Part shown: positions 31,622 through 43,656 of the stretch, one piece after another | Layout: the number at the start of each line of letters is the position of its first letter | How positions within the stretch are numbered: the first letter of the stretch is position 1 | Assembly: GCA_020746835.1 (NCBI GenBank) | Contig: JAGPNK010000007.1 | Location: 806,001-870,000, forward strand | Source of the DNA: Stachybotrys elegans | Taxonomy: Eukaryota > Ascomycota > Sordariomycetes > Hypocreales > Stachybotryaceae | Length of the DNA stretch: 64,000 bases | Direction of reading: 5' to 3' | Program-made: the position numbers and the translations under genes | Notes under the pieces: generated by a model | The model's input: the letters and a program-made list of their open reading frames with translations, nothing else | What the model was told of the DNA's origin: nothing | Database searches by the model: none

Positions 31622-33398
31622 TCAGGGCCTTCGGAGACCCTTGCCCAATAACTCCGCACCAACCTCCCCAATCAACTTCTCGTTCGGAAATGCCTTCTTC
31701 TTGGAGAGGATGCCACTCTCTGCATCCAGCGCTCTGAGCAGATCAGCAAGCTCCCCCTCGAGGTCGGTACCGTAAACAAGGTGCCCCAGAGCCGACAGCA
31801 TGCCCTGGAGAGCCTCGGTAGACTTCTCTTCCTGGCTGATCGCCTCTACTACCGATGCTGCCAGCTCAACCTGGTCCTCCTCCGGCAGCCCATGGCTTGC
31901 ATCCTTAGCTCGAGCCTGGCGATGGCAAAGGGCCAAGTTGAACAAAAGGGAAGCAGCCGCCACGCGGATGCTGTTGTGGTTGTCGTCAAGAAAGCTGGAG
32001 GAGACCAGTTGGATGATGGGCGTCCGTAGGCCTGCGGCGTTGAGGATCTCGCGCGGAAACAGAGGCGTCGAAAATAGATTGCAGGCCATCTGCAACGTGA
32101 CGAGCCGTAGCGGGTAACTGCAATCCTGCCGGTCATTAACATAGCCAAGAACGCTACGGACCGTAACATTCTCCATCTCCTCCGCATAGAAACCGCTGAT
32201 GCGAGGATCAACCATGGCACACCGAAGTAGGTCGATGACTGTGAACAAAATCTCCTCCGGCAGTCCACTGACAGATTGTTGCATGAACTTGGAAAGCTGA
32301 CCCATGTCTGGAAGTACCGCGTCCATGGTGCCCTCCTTCTCTCTAGTCTCGATATAGGATGTTAGGCTCTTAATTTCTGGTTGATTTGCAACGTCGTCGC
32401 CCATCTTTGCCATCAGCTTGGGAAGCGGGGGCACCTTCGCATAGAGAACTGGCTTGATGTTGGGATTAGAAAAGCTGGGCAGACGCAGTTTCTCGTGGGG
32501 ATGGACTGGGTGTGCCATCTGCACAAGCAGTTGGACGCTGCCGCGCAGCTTGGCGGCATCTGCGCCACTCCACCTATTCTCCTCCTCGCCCTTTAAGAAC
32601 GTGACGATGGTCGGTGTTGCTCGGACAGAGAACTTGCTCGCCGCCTCGGCAGCCTGGGGAAGCGCGATGTCGACTTTGATGAATGTAGCCTTGTCGCCGT
32701 GCTCCTCTGCGAGCTCATCATAAACGGGGTAAAGAACCTTGCATGGACCGCAGGTCGCAGAGGTAAAGAAGATGACGGCGCACGATTGTTTGGCAGCCTC
32801 AAGCAGGCTGTTGAGTTCGGACAGTGCCGCGACATTCTTCACACGACTTCGCTGTGGAGCTTGTTGTGAGGTTTGCTGGAGCCCGAGAATGGAACCATTT
32901 TGACGGCTGGAATTGACACCCTGCGTGAGTTGCGGCAGTAGCATTTGTCCAAACGGCGAGTCCATGACGGCCTGTGGCATGTTGCGGATATGGCCAGGGA
33001 TGCCTTTGCCAAGGAGGAAATTGGAAAAGGAATCAGTAAAGTTGTTACAGTTGTGGCGGAATAAATCGTAGGCCTGAACAGGTCAGCGGTGCTGTTGGCA
33101 TTTCTTTATGTATGGGATTAAATACTTCTAGAGTGAAGATGGGACGGACGGAATCCAGATACTCTTCTATGACGTCCATGGGCAGATTGGTGGTTCCGAG
33201 ATGCAGCTTCTCCAGGGGCTGGCCGAGGTGTGAAGATCCGGGACGAATGGCAATGATGCCGCCATCGTACACATACTCGCGGCCTTGGAGCTCGATGGAG
33301 GTGTGGTATACGGCGTCAAGCTGGAAGCCAAGCAGGCCCATGGACATTTGACGGGCGAGGCCTCGAGACAGGTCGTAGATGAGAAGATGGACGTCCAT
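31622..33398 (-). CDS. PPPDE (DeSI) peptidase - thioredoxin - PUL domain fusion protein
   Basis: Exons 33398-33126 and 33073-31622 give 574 residues; the 52-bp intron (GTATTT...TTCAG) splits the peptidase domain. Residues 1-122 are a PPPDE/DeSI cysteine peptidase with its catalytic pair, H32 in YHTSIELQGREYVYDGG and C100 in FRHNCNNFTDSF. A thioredoxin domain follows with CGPC at 199-202 (FFTSATCGPCKVLYPVYDEL). The C-terminal 260 residues are Armadillo-like and match a PUL domain. DeSI peptidases remove SUMO or ubiquitin-like modifiers, CGPC thioredoxins reduce disulfides, and PUL domains bind Cdc48/p97. The role of the combination is inferred only: redox-sensitive deconjugation on Cdc48 clients. 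All active-site residues are intact. Confidence 0.86.
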
Positions 33399-34486
33399 TG
33401 CGCCGACGACTAGGGCGGTATGCGGGAACTCGGTATAAGATGTATACGAGTGGGATTTGAGCCGACAGAAAAGGCGGGAGCGGTGAAAAGAGCGAGATGT
33501 ATTCTTAATCTTTGGGCGAGGTGGCAATGATATGTGATGTGGTCAAAGTGGAAGGCAGCGATTGTCTACGTCGGCGCTTTGAGGGTACATCGTGCTCCGG
33601 GCATTATTAGCGTAGATTACGTGTACCTCTTCTATGGCCATGGAAGCAGGTCGAAAGGAAGGATGTGAGACGGTCAGATGAAATGAGTCTCTGCGGCAGG
33701 GTCACACGATGAATTGCAGCGATATCTCAATGCAAAGAAAAGAAGTAATTAGAGTGCAATACAGCACAATACAACGAGGCTGTAAGTTGATCCAAATGCC
33801 GAGTCCGGCTTGCACATGCCAACATGGTTTCCTCCAGGCGTACTCTGTAGCTCCGTTGGAGATTTTCGGGCCTGTAACGATCGTCACAGGCTCTCGTCGC
33901 CTATCCTGCCTGGGTGGGTTTCAATCTTCATGCAGCTTGGATGTATCAGGGGCTCTTCCCGGATTATCAAGGCGGCCGTGGATACTTCAGGTCAAGAGAA
34001 TCTGTGTGCAATGCCAATTGGATACTAAGTCTTGGGGAGAAAAACCAACGCTCTGTCCCTGCTTCATCCCACAAATTTCTTGCATCACCTACCACGTCTC
34101 TTGCTTCATCAACCATCCAGTTGAAACTCGGCCCAAGAGCTGACGTCTCCCTGTCCGATAAGCAACGATCCGCAGTCTCCTTTTTCACTTTGGTCCATCC
34201 CTGGTCGCCTCCGAACTAATCAATTTCTATCTGTCCCGCCCGCCACGCCACCCCCCTCCAGGCTCCTTGTGCTCAGCACCCCCTGGTTCGCTCGCCGTCG
34301 GCTGCCAAACTCGAGTGTGCGACGCTACGTCCATTTCCGCTGCCATTAATTATTCTCCAACTTCGAGCCTCCTTTTCTTTCCCCCCTTCTCATCCTCCCC
34401 TCCCCTTGCCTCTTCGCTGTCCCCGCCCTCGCCGCATTGTCTGCGACGGCGTCTTTCTCTAGTCGCTCGCTTTCCTGTTGCACCTC
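33399..34486. other. Divergent upstream region of the DeSI fusion gene and gda1
   Basis: 1.1 kb with no supported gene. The last 150 bp are strongly pyrimidine-rich (CT tracts), which fits the gda1 promoter and leader. Confidence 0.6.
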
Positions 34487-36209
34487 ATGAGGAGAACGTC
34501 GGTCTCGCTTCCTACCAACAAGCAGCCCGTACACGATCCCTTCGAGAAACCCGACCGCTACTATTCCGACCACCGCGGCCAACCCATGCTCGAAAAAATG
34601 AAGGACTCCTGGATGGCGCAGTCACAGCGCATGCGCTGGGCCAAGACGGGCGCCGTCGTCTTTGCTGTCCTCTGCCTCTTTCTGTGGTTCTCTCCCAGCG
34701 GAAGCCATGTGTCTGGATGTATGATGCCCAATGCAGCCTTTGCCAGTTTCATCAGCTAAATTGTCTTCTAGCTCCTGGTACCGGACAGGCTCCCGCCGAC
34801 TCTTCCTATGGCACCGACCAGTGCGCCCGCTCCTACTCCTCCGAGAAGCCCATCGTTCAGTATGTCCTCATGATCGATGCCGGCAGCACGGGATCCCGAA
34901 TCCACGTCTACAAGTTCAACAACTGCGGCCCTGTTCCCCAGCTCGAGTCGGAGGAGTTTAAGATGACTGAGAAGTCGGTCGGCGGCCTCAGCAACTTCAA
35001 GAACGACCCCGTCGCCGCTGCAAAGAGCCTCGACCCCCTGTTGAAGGTCGCCATGGACAAGGTCCCCGAGAAACTCAAGGGCTGCTCCCCCGTTGCCGTT
35101 AAGGCTACCGCTGGTCTGCGCTTGATCGGAAAGGAGCAGGCCGATGCCATCCTAAAGGAGGTCAGGCGACACCTGGAGCAGGACTACCCTTTCCCCGTTG
35201 TCTCCGACGAGCAGCAGGGCGTCGCTATCATGGACGGCTCTGACGAGGGTGTCTATGCCTGGATCACCACCAACTACCTCCTTGGCAACATTGGCGGACC
35301 TGACGTTAGCACCACTGCTGCCACTCTCGACCTTGGCGGTGGCTCTACCCAGATTGTCTTCCAGCCCACCTTCAAGGGAACTCCCAACAGCGGCATGCCC
35401 GAGAAGCTTGCCGAGGGTGACCACAAGTACGAGCTCGACTTTGCCGGCACCAAGTTTGATCTATACCAACATTCTCATCTGGGCTTCGGTCTCATGTCTG
35501 CTCGCAAGGCCATCCACGAGACCCTCATCAAGGAGTTGATCGAGTCCAAGGGCGATGACAAGAGCTGGATGAACCAGCCCGTCGTCCACCCTTGCTTCCC
35601 TCCCAGCATGTCTCAGGCTATTGATGTCAAGGTTGGCGACAGCGACAAGTCCTTCAACTTCACCGCTCCTCCTCAGGCCTCCACTGCTCAGTGCCGCAAC
35701 TTGGCGGAGAAGATCCTCCACAAGGGCGAGGGGTGCAAGCTCGCTCCTTGCTCCTTCAATGGCATCCACCAGCCCTCGATGGTCAAGACCTTCGCCAAGG
35801 AGGATGTCTACATCCTGTCCTATTTCTACGACCGCACCAAGCCTCTCGGCATGCCCGACTCCTTCACCCTCCGCGAGATGCATGACCTGACACAGACTGT
35901 CTGCAGCGGCCCTGCCGCTTGGGACGTGTTCCACAGCCTGCCCGAGGCCATGGAGGAGCTTGCTGATCGTCCCGAGCACTGCCTGGACCTCAACTTCATG
36001 ATGGCCCTTCTGCACACTGGCTATGAGATGCCTATCGACCGTGAAGTCAAGATTGCCAAGAAGATTGATAACAACGAGCTGGGCTGGTGTCTGGGTGCCA
36101 GGTTAGTACCATATAACTCACTCCTCAAGAATTGCTGCTAACCCTCTACAGTCTTCCTCTGCTGGCTGCTGGTTCTGGCTGGGAGTGCAAGGTCAAGCAG
36201 GTTGTTTAG
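34487..36209 (+). CDS. gda1: Golgi guanosine diphosphatase (GDA1/CD39 family)
   Basis: Exons 34487-34718, 34772-36101 and 36152-36209 give 539 residues. The topology is type II: a short basic cytosolic tail, one membrane anchor at about 53-69 (KTGAVVFAVLCLFLWF), a Ser/Pro linker and a lumenal apyrase domain. Apyrase-conserved regions appear in order: DAGSTGSRIHVYKF from residue 113, KATAGLR, DGSDEGVYAWITTNYLLG and LDLGGGSTQIVF. In yeast, Gda1 hydrolyses GDP from mannosylation to GMP, allowing GDP-mannose import. The last exon supplies the conserved end (WECKVKQVV). The intron-1 donor (GTATGA) is weaker than average, but the joined frame matches the family. Confidence 0.95.
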
Positions 36210-36478
36210 AGTATAGGCTCTCTGAGCTGAAGGCGTTCATGTGCGGTGCGTCCTTATGAACTTTTGCTTTCTGGGTTGGTTCGGCCCAAAGATGAAATGG
36301 CATGACGGGAGAGCACGGTTAGGGAATCAGAGCTGGATCAAAGGCTCTTTTGGCTTGGCAAATATCGCAAGTCTGTAGCATCACGAAACCTGGTTATTCG
36401 TTACAATAGCATGGTGCAGTCAAGTCAGACTGAATTTGACACGAAATCATTACAATAGACTAATACAAGACTGCAAAC

Positions 36479-37672
36479 CTAAATGGGTGCCGTCACCATC
36501 TCAAGGGTATCTTCAATTATGTCCTCGGCGCCCAGGTCTTCCAGCATAACCTCTACTGCCTCCAACCGGCTGCCCCATTGCATGCTCCTCTCCTGGTGGG
36601 GGAGGGCGACTTGAATTCGGTGGAGGTAAATCTTGCGTGCTGCCAGTGCGACAAGTGCGGGCGTCGCAAAATCCAGCCTGTGAATGGGCGCCAAACACCG
36701 GATGAGCTGGCTGAAATGCTGCGTGGCAGCTGGGGAAACGCCGCCTGCAACGGCTCGGTGGAATCGCAGGAATGATACAATATTCATTTGATAGCGGGTG
36801 ACGTCAATGTCGACTTGGACCTGCTGGCTCAGCTTAGCCAGGTGGCTGATCTCCTGTCTTGCGTCAGCATGCGATGAGTCTGGAATGGAGGGTCTGATTC
36901 ATACCGTCTCAGATATGAGAGCCTCGTGATGCACGTCAGCAGGGTAGCCCTTCTTCACGACGCTTCCCGTGGAGGCGGTTTCAGCGTCATCGCCTCCGTC
37001 AGCCTCCTCAAGATTCACAAACCCATCCTCCGGATCGTGCCAGTGTGCAATGGAGAAGAAGTCATTGAGATGCTTCGCTACACGGGCCTTGCCTCCGCTC
37101 TCAGCCTCCAAGACAGGTATGAAGAGGAACTGCTTGGGCGCCGTGACGACGGAGACGCGCGTGAATATGCGATGCGTGCGGAGGAGCTCGAGCGCCTGGA
37201 TCTGGACGGCCAATGGGGCGCGGTCGAGATTGCGCGCCAAGACGACATTGGCGATGTGAGACGAGGCGGCGGTCAGCGGGGAGATGGAGTGCGAATTAAA
37301 ACGGCCGGCGAGCGGATTGGAGGAAAAGTAGGAATCGGAGCGAGTCTGGAATGGGGAGACGGAACGGCTGCCGGAACGTGGGGGGAGGAGGGCGCCCGCG
37401 AAGTCTTCGAGCGTTGTAGAGGGCGTGCAGTTGACGATGACGACGGATCGGAGGCCGAACGTCTTGGACGCAACCTGTATTGTAATCAGTTAGCAAAGCC
37501 TAGGCCCGTGGGACAGAGAGATCCATACGAGCTGCAGTTCCTGGACGAGGTCGTCGGCAAAGTCGGAGGGCGTGCTGATCAGGCAATGCTGCCGGCTGAC
37601 GAGGCAGAGCAGAACAGCAAGCTCGAGGTCGCTCAGGTCGTGGACCTTGTCGAGCAGAGTCTCATCCGCCAT
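36479..37672 (-). CDS. Conserved fungal protein, degenerate MoxR/Mg-chelatase-like AAA+ fold (tentative)
   Basis: Exons 37672-37529, 37474-36905 and 36853-36479 give 362 residues, all joins phase 0 with GT...AG ends. It starts MADETLLDKVHDLSDLELAV. Residues 124-148 (NVVLARNLDRAPLAVQIQAL and beyond) resemble the Walker B / DEINRAP helix of MoxR and magnesium-chelatase ATPases, but the acidic DE pair is absent and I see no Walker A P-loop. Later blocks include FLFIPVL and LNDFFSIAHWHDP, and the C-terminus is helical. A Ser-rich insert lies at 80-120. The AAA+ resemblance is by eye and the name is provisional; loss of nucleotide-binding residues suggests a scaffold or regulator. The start ATG is the first in frame. 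Confidence 0.65.
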
Positions 37673-38558
37673 GTCCAAGGCCGAGGGATTCGGCCCAGTC
37701 CATCAGGTCGAAGCTTGGGGGGGAGTTGAAACCGATGCTGGCGTTGAAGGTTGGATATATTGGTCGCAGGGGTCGGGTGCTTACGATGGTGGCTGGATGA
37801 TGTCGAATTGATGGGCTGTCTTCGACATGTGGCGGTGCGGTACAATCTTAGGTGGTGGAGCCGTGTACCACTTAGCGGACGCTCTATAGGCGCTGGCAGG
37901 AGGCGCTACCTATCCGACACTGGCCGAAAACAGACAGAGACAGCCAGGTACAGATAGTACCTAAGAGGTACCTACCTTTAACGGACGGCAGAAAGAGGCC
38001 GAGAGTACAGGTCTTTTCCGGACGAACCACTCAATTACCATCATCAAGGAGAACCGTACATCATAAAAGCCCCCAGTTAGTCAATCATGCGCTGCTGTTA
38101 TGAATTCATTTCGTGAAAAGGTCAAGGTAGTGCAGGCACGATTTTAGCGCTCCGGTCGCCATGGGTCACGGTTGTGTCCGTTGATAAGGCATTTTATGCT
38201 GTGGATGAGTGGAGCTCCAGCAGGTGGTCATGCATGCAGGTCTCTGTCCCAGCTTGAACGGGTACTGGGCCTGCCTGTAACCCAAGGCGCCGCCCGCGAA
38301 TCAACTCAACGTCAACATCCTACGGACCGCCGATTGCTGGAGCCTTGTCAACGCCCGGCATCTCGTGACGATTTTCGGCCGAACGCCTTCCCTATCTCTT
38401 GCTCACCGACTTCCTCGCCCTTCCCGCAGGCTGCTCTTTTTTTCCTTTTGACGCACGACTCACCTACCTCCTTGCGCCTATTCCGCCGTCGTCGCGCTGC
38501 TTGTCTCTCTATCACGTCATCCCACCACCCAATCGTCCTCCCGCCGCCGACCGCAGCC
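37673..38558. other. Divergent upstream region of the AAA-like gene and ypt7
   Basis: 886 bp without a supported gene. It has a GGTACC/TACC cluster at 37946-37977 and a CT-rich ypt7 leader from about 38440. Confidence 0.6.
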
Positions 38559-39554
38559 ATGGCTACCAGGAAGAAGGTCCTCCTCAAGGTACAGAGCGAA
38601 CAGACAGCACCGGAAACTCTGGCGGAATGCACGATACTGACTGGCTTGGCGGAAAGGTTATCATTCTGGGCGATAGCGGTGTCGGCAAGACCAGCTTGAT
38701 GAATCAATATGTACGCCCTGCCTCACACGAGCAAAGCTTATTTTGGCCCAAAAAATTGACGCTCCTTGTTTCTTCGTCCAGGTCAACAAGAAGTTCAGCG
38801 CGAGCTACAAGGCAACCATCGGCGCCGATTTCCTGACGCGAGAGGTGCTTGTCGACGATAAACAGGTCACGATGCAGGTGCGCTCACATCCGCGAAGGCG
38901 ATGGAGATGCAGGCGTTTTCTGGGACTCTGGCTAATGACGTGGTGCGGTAGCTCTGGGATACGGCAGGACAGGAGCGATTCCAGTCGCTAGGTGTTGCTT
39001 TCTACCGTGGTGCCGACTGCTGCGTGCTCGTCTACGATGTCAACAACGCCAAGAGTTTCGAGGCTCTCGACAGCTGGAGGGACGAGTTCCTTATCCAGGC
39101 TTCTCCTCGTGATCCGGCAAACTTCCCATTTGTAAGACTCGGCATCCGTCGTCCCACGTTGTGCGAGGACTCGACTAATACGATTGCAGGTTGTGCTCGG
39201 AAACAAGATTGATGTCGAGGAGAGCAAGCGAGTGGTAAGCAGAGATGATGGGTCTCAAATATAGCACGATGCTTACAATGGTCAAGATTTCCAACAAGAG
39301 AGCCATGACGTTCTGCCAGTCCAAGGGCGATATTCCTTACTTTGAGACGAGTGCCAAGGAGGCCATCAACATCGATCAGGCTTTTGAGGGTCAGTTGCCA
39401 GCAAGCTATCGTGAGGTATGACTTGTGCTAACCTGAGTCTGCAGTCATTGCCCGAAATGCTCTCGCCCAGGAGGAGTCAGAGGAGTTCAGCGACAACTTC
39501 GACGACCCGATCAACATCCACATTGATAACGACCGCGACGGATGCGCTTGCTAA
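38559..39554 (+). CDS. ypt7: Rab7-type GTPase Ypt7
   Basis: Seven exons (38559-38588, 38657-38710, 38782-38877, 38952-39131, 39190-39234, 39287-39389, 39445-39554) give 205 residues, the usual Ypt7 length. It begins [11 protein letters not shown]1 is GDSGVGKT (15-22), the switch regions include [13 protein letters not shown] and [14 protein letters not shown], and NKID and ETSAKE follow. It ends with the geranylgeranylation motif CAC (DRDGCAC). Ypt7 drives HOPS-dependent homotypic vacuole fusion and late-endosome fusion. Exon 1 is only 30 nt. Six short introns in a 1-kb gene make it the most intron-dense gene of the window. The vacuolar neighbours avt3 and vhc1 lie 16-18 kb away, so no operon-like link is implied. 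Confidence 0.98.
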
Positions 39555-40533
39555 GAATACCTTGCCGAAGGGGAGTCAGAAGTAGCAGTTTTCAGGAGAT
39601 GGTCAGCATGGAAGCATAATATACTACGTATGCTCTGGTTGCGTTGAGAGGATTACTTGTGAGCAGGCAGAGAAGGCCTAAGTGTGCTGTTCAAGTGTGG
39701 TTATCTGCATCTTGTTTTCCTTTGAATCACCCTTTCCCCCTTTTACTTTTTCCTTTTTCTCTTTTCTTTCTTTTTTTGCTCGATCTCCCAGAGCGTGCAC
39801 TTGTCGGGCGCCTGCACAGAGATACACCCTTGGTACAAACCCCTTGATCTTTGCTTAGGGCGGGGTTGGAGAATGGACGGACAAGGGTTTCAGAATATAC
39901 CGGTTCGCTGCATTTTTACGTATCCGTCCCATGATTTATCTATATCCGGGGATGGCAATGGGTGTAGGGGCCTTGCCTAGTTTACGGGGCTGATTAACAT
40001 GAGAGAATCGTAAGACTAGTTATTGCTGTTACTTATTTCTGTATGGTCAAATATGAAGTGTAGTGAAATTGTATCGTATTGGAATTGACTTGGTCCTCAT
40101 CATGAAAGAGGGGCATCATACTCTAGATATGCCGATATATGCTTCCTAGCAAGCTTGAGGGCTCTGTACGATCGTACGTCTATAACGCCATGGGGAGCAA
40201 GAAGCAGCTTGCCACAGACCCGTCTGATCTGAGGCGATGGAGGTCTTCCCCAAATGCACCCCACAGCCGAGGCTGGTTACCCCAGATGTGCCGTCCCTAA
40301 TCCCCGCTTATCCTTCTGAGCTAAGCTCACTCGAGCCTCGAGAAACTGGCAGCAACCTCGGCTCGGCTCATCTCTCCATTCATCGACTACCTCTAACCTG
40401 GCCATACTTGCTGTCGTTTCTTCAAGTTCCAGCGATCTTCTCATTTTGTGTTCACCTGCAAGTCACATTTCCCTATCAATAATTGGACATTGCATTCGGG
40501 TTTAGAGAAAGTCCTGCCGTCATCTTCGCCATC
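39555..40533. other. Intergenic region between ypt7 and the acyl-CoA dehydrogenase gene
   Basis: 979 bp with no supported gene. There is a T/C-rich stretch at 39718-39780 downstream of ypt7. The remainder is the upstream region of the next gene. Confidence 0.6.
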
Positions 40534-42048
40534 ATGTCGTCACAGATTCCAGCCATCGTACGTTCCACCTCCAGCTGAAGTGAAGCCCGGAGCTGACCGT
40601 ATGCAGGTTTCAAACCGCGTCAGCGACGCAGCCAAGGAGACAATTGACATTGTCGCCAAGTTCGTCGAGGAGGAATGCATCCCGTAAGTCAGCCCCGACT
40701 CCCCATACTCAGCCGCCCTATGCTGAACCCCAGCGCAGCGCCGACCCCGTCCTTGAGGCACAGGTTGGAGAGGGCGACGGCCGATGGGAGACGCACCCGC
40801 CCATCATTGAGGACCTCAAGGCCAAGGCCCGCAAGCTCGGGCTCTGGAACATGTTCCTGCCCAAGGGCCACTACGCCGAGTCTCCCGGCTGGACGAACCT
40901 CGAGTACGGTCTGATGGCTGAGTGGCTGGGCCGCTCGCGCAGCGCTTCCGAGGCGTGCAACTGCTCCGCTCCGGACACGGGCAACATGGAGGTGCTGGCC
41001 AAGTACGGCAACGCCGCGCAGAAGGAGCAGTGGCTCAAGCCGCTCATGGATGGCAAGATCCGCTCCGCGTTCCTCATGACGGAGCCCGACATTGCTTCGT
41101 CGGATGCCACCAACATCCAGCTCGACATCCGCCGCGAGGGCGACGAGTATGTGCTCAACGGGTCAAAGTGGTGGTCGAGCGGTGCGGGAGACCCTCGGTG
41201 CAAGATCTACATCGTCATGGGCAAGAGTGATGCCAACAACAAGGACCCGTATCGTCAGCAGTCGGTCATTTTGGTGCCGTCTGAGACCAAAGGCATCACA
41301 ATTCACAGGATGCTGCGAGTCTACGGCTACGATGATGCGCCCCATGGACACGGCCAGATCACCTTTAAGAATGTCCGTGTCCCTGTGGCAAACATGGTCC
41401 TCGGTGAGGGAAGGGGTTTCGAAATTATCCAGGGACGTCTTGGACCCGGGCGTATCCACCACGCCATGCGGAGCATTGGTGCCGTAAGTTGAGAATCCTC
41501 GTTGAACGATATGTAATAGCATCTAACATATGTGGTAGGCTGAGCGCGCACTGGACTGGATGCTGATGCGCGTCAACGACGAGCGCAAGAAGCCCTTTGG
41601 CAAGGCCCTCCGCGAGCACGGCGTGATCCTGGAATGGATCGCCAAATCACGCATCGAGATCGACGCAGCGCGGCTCGTCGTGCTCAACGCGGCCATCAAG
41701 ATGGACGAGCAGGGCCCCAAGAAGGCGCTCAAGGAGATTGCCGAGGCCAAGGTGCTGATCCCGCAGACGGCGCTGACCGTCATCGACCGCGCCGTGCAGA
41801 GCTTTGGCGGCGCGGGCGTCAGCCAGGACACGCCGCTCGCCAGCATGTGGGCTGGCATCCGCACGCTGCGGCTCGCCGACGGGCCCGACGAGGTGCACCT
41901 CCAGCAGATGGGCCGCAACGAGAACAGGCGCGGCAAGAAGGTCGCCGAGCATATCCTGTGGCAGCAGAAGAGGACGGCGGAGCTGATGAAGGCGCACGGC
42001 GTGGAGCAGGTTGAGCCGGGATCGCGCATCCAAAGGTCGAGACTATAG
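40534..42048 (+). CDS. Acyl-CoA dehydrogenase (ACAD10/11-like) with a PTS1-type end
   Basis: Exons 40534-40557, 40607-40683, 40739-41483 and 41539-42048 give 451 residues. The first exon codes for only eight residues. The acyl-CoA dehydrogenase fold is complete: the FAD/substrate loop [15 protein letters not shown], the [16 protein letters not shown] strand, the [20 protein letters not shown] block, and the C-terminal helical domain with [14 protein letters not shown] and [12 protein letters not shown]. The best match by eye is the ACAD10/11-like fungal branch. The protein ends in Ser-Arg-Leu, a PTS1-type tripeptide, and the N-terminus is not presequence-like, so a peroxisomal location is likely. 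It would then perform the first, FAD-linked step of beta-oxidation on a specialised acyl-CoA. Substrate not determinable from sequence. Confidence 0.93.
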
Positions 42049-42925
42049 AATGCCTCTTTCATTGGTTAAAGTCTTACGGCTTGTATAGCATCATGGATTT
42101 ATTTTATTTTATTTTTATTTTTTATTTTTGCTTGGGTTCTGTCGTCCAAACATGGCCGGGGTTCGCATGATTTTGTTTGTATGCACCGTACGTGGGAAAA
42201 GATAGTGCTCTACCAAGTGCCGGCGCATCTACAATTCTGGTCCCTGTCGTCCAGCAATGCTACCGTCTCAGTGTATCATCGTTCCTCACGGCAACCGTGA
42301 GTCACTGGCCCAGCATCAGCGCCTTTCTCCCGCTGCCCGTGGTCCTACGAGGCAGCCAGTACAGCACTGTCCACCCACCCGCATTGCTCGCGCCACGTCG
42401 GCCTTGCCCATCGCCATGGCGATGACGTCGCTCCATAAACGCAGGCTTCAGGGTTTAGGTATGCACAGGGGAAGTGCCCATCGTCACGGGCCATGTGCCA
42501 GCTGGCAGCCGTTCTGCGTTCCAGCTTTCACGCTGGACGCTCCTCCACGATCCTGGCTGTTGCTATGCCAACGGCCCCACCAACGTTTTTTTTTGCAAGA
42601 GCTCTGGTCCTGCCGGGGCCTTTTCTTTTATCAGACTCACTCACACCTGCTGTTTGACATTGATTTGTTTCTTCAGACCCCCTTGAGCAAGACTCATCCA
42701 GACTCGCCAGAGAGTGCCTGCCCCGGTTTTTTGTTTACATGCCATCTCGACATTGAAAAAACACCCGTGCCCTCTCCCTCAACGCTTCAATCTCTCTACC
42801 TCTACACGCCAGTCAACAAAGCATCTTGCCAACCTACTTGTTTACTGTTTCGCTGCTATTACTCTTCATAACTCTCGCCAATTCCATCAGAAAAGCATTG
42901 CGCTTCGTCCGTATTCGCAGCCATC
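42049..42925. other. Intergenic region between the ACAD gene and spo12-like gene
   Basis: 877 bp. It begins with a T-rich/ATTTT tract (42098-42129) after the ACAD stop. The rest looks like a long upstream and leader region of the Spo12 gene, with no supported coding sequence. Confidence 0.6.
42098..42129. repeat. ATTTT-repeat / T-rich tract
   Basis: Tandem TTTTA units directly after the acyl-CoA dehydrogenase stop codon, in its probable 3' UTR. Confidence 0.8.
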
Positions 42926-43335
42926 ATGTCTACCAACGTTCTCGCCAACAAGGACGTCAACGCCCCCATCATGGAGCAGGCCGCCGGCAAGGACATTAAG
43001 AGCATGGAGTATCACCGCCAGGTCTTCCAGTCCAAGATCCATAACGAGCCGTGTGTTGTGCCCGCCTTCGGTATCTTGCCCAACAATTCGCTAATACAGC
43101 TACAGTGCTAAGCAGTACATCTCGCCCTCGGATAACATCATGAGCCCTTGCAGTGCCAAGATCCGCGACTACCGCAACAAGCATGCCACCAAGTTCGTCC
43201 TATCCTCTCTTTTATCTCTGAGCTCCATACTGACCTCACCACCACAGGGCCAAGCCCAAGTCGCTCTTCGCTCAGGCCAGCGCTAAGAGGCTGAAAGACG
43301 ACAGCCCCTTGGGCACCCGACCCAACCTTCCTTAG
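42926..43335 (+). CDS. Spo12-family mitotic-exit protein
   Basis: Exons 42926-43050, 43106-43192 and 43248-43335 give 99 residues; both introns are 55 bp. The family core is YISPSDNIMSPCSAKIRDY (46-64), the short Pro/Ser motif that defines Spo12 domains. The rest is hydrophilic, with a Lys-rich C-terminus (SAKRLKDDSPLGTRPNLP). In yeast, Spo12 is a small nucleolar activator of the Cdc14 early-anaphase release (FEAR) network for mitotic exit; the SP sites are kinase targets. The first donor is GTGTGT, weaker than usual, but both joins keep the conserved core in frame. Orthology beyond the family is not certain. Confidence 0.82.
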
Positions 43336-43656
43336 ACGGACGATCCCTACGGCTATCTTATTCTTCGAGTTGCCTCAGTTGCGCTGTTTGCTGTTGTTTA
43401 CATGGCCGGCTTTGCCAGGCTCTTCTACTCTCTTGTCCTCGACGGGCACTCGGAGACCGCACTAGGGATTGGAAACAGGAATGTTCGGCGTTGTGGACTT
43501 TGATATCCTGTGCACGGGAACAGGATGGGAGGATATCCCCCACATTGTAATGACACGAAGTAACGACTGAAAATATACAATCAGAATAAGCCCTCTGGGT
43601 TTCTTTACGACATTTTGACGAATTGGCGGCTTACGTGCCGGGCTCGTGATTCCAGT
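43336..43656. other. Convergent 3' region
   Basis: 321 bp between the Spo12 gene and drg2, presumably both 3' UTRs. Nothing else seen. Confidence 0.6.
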
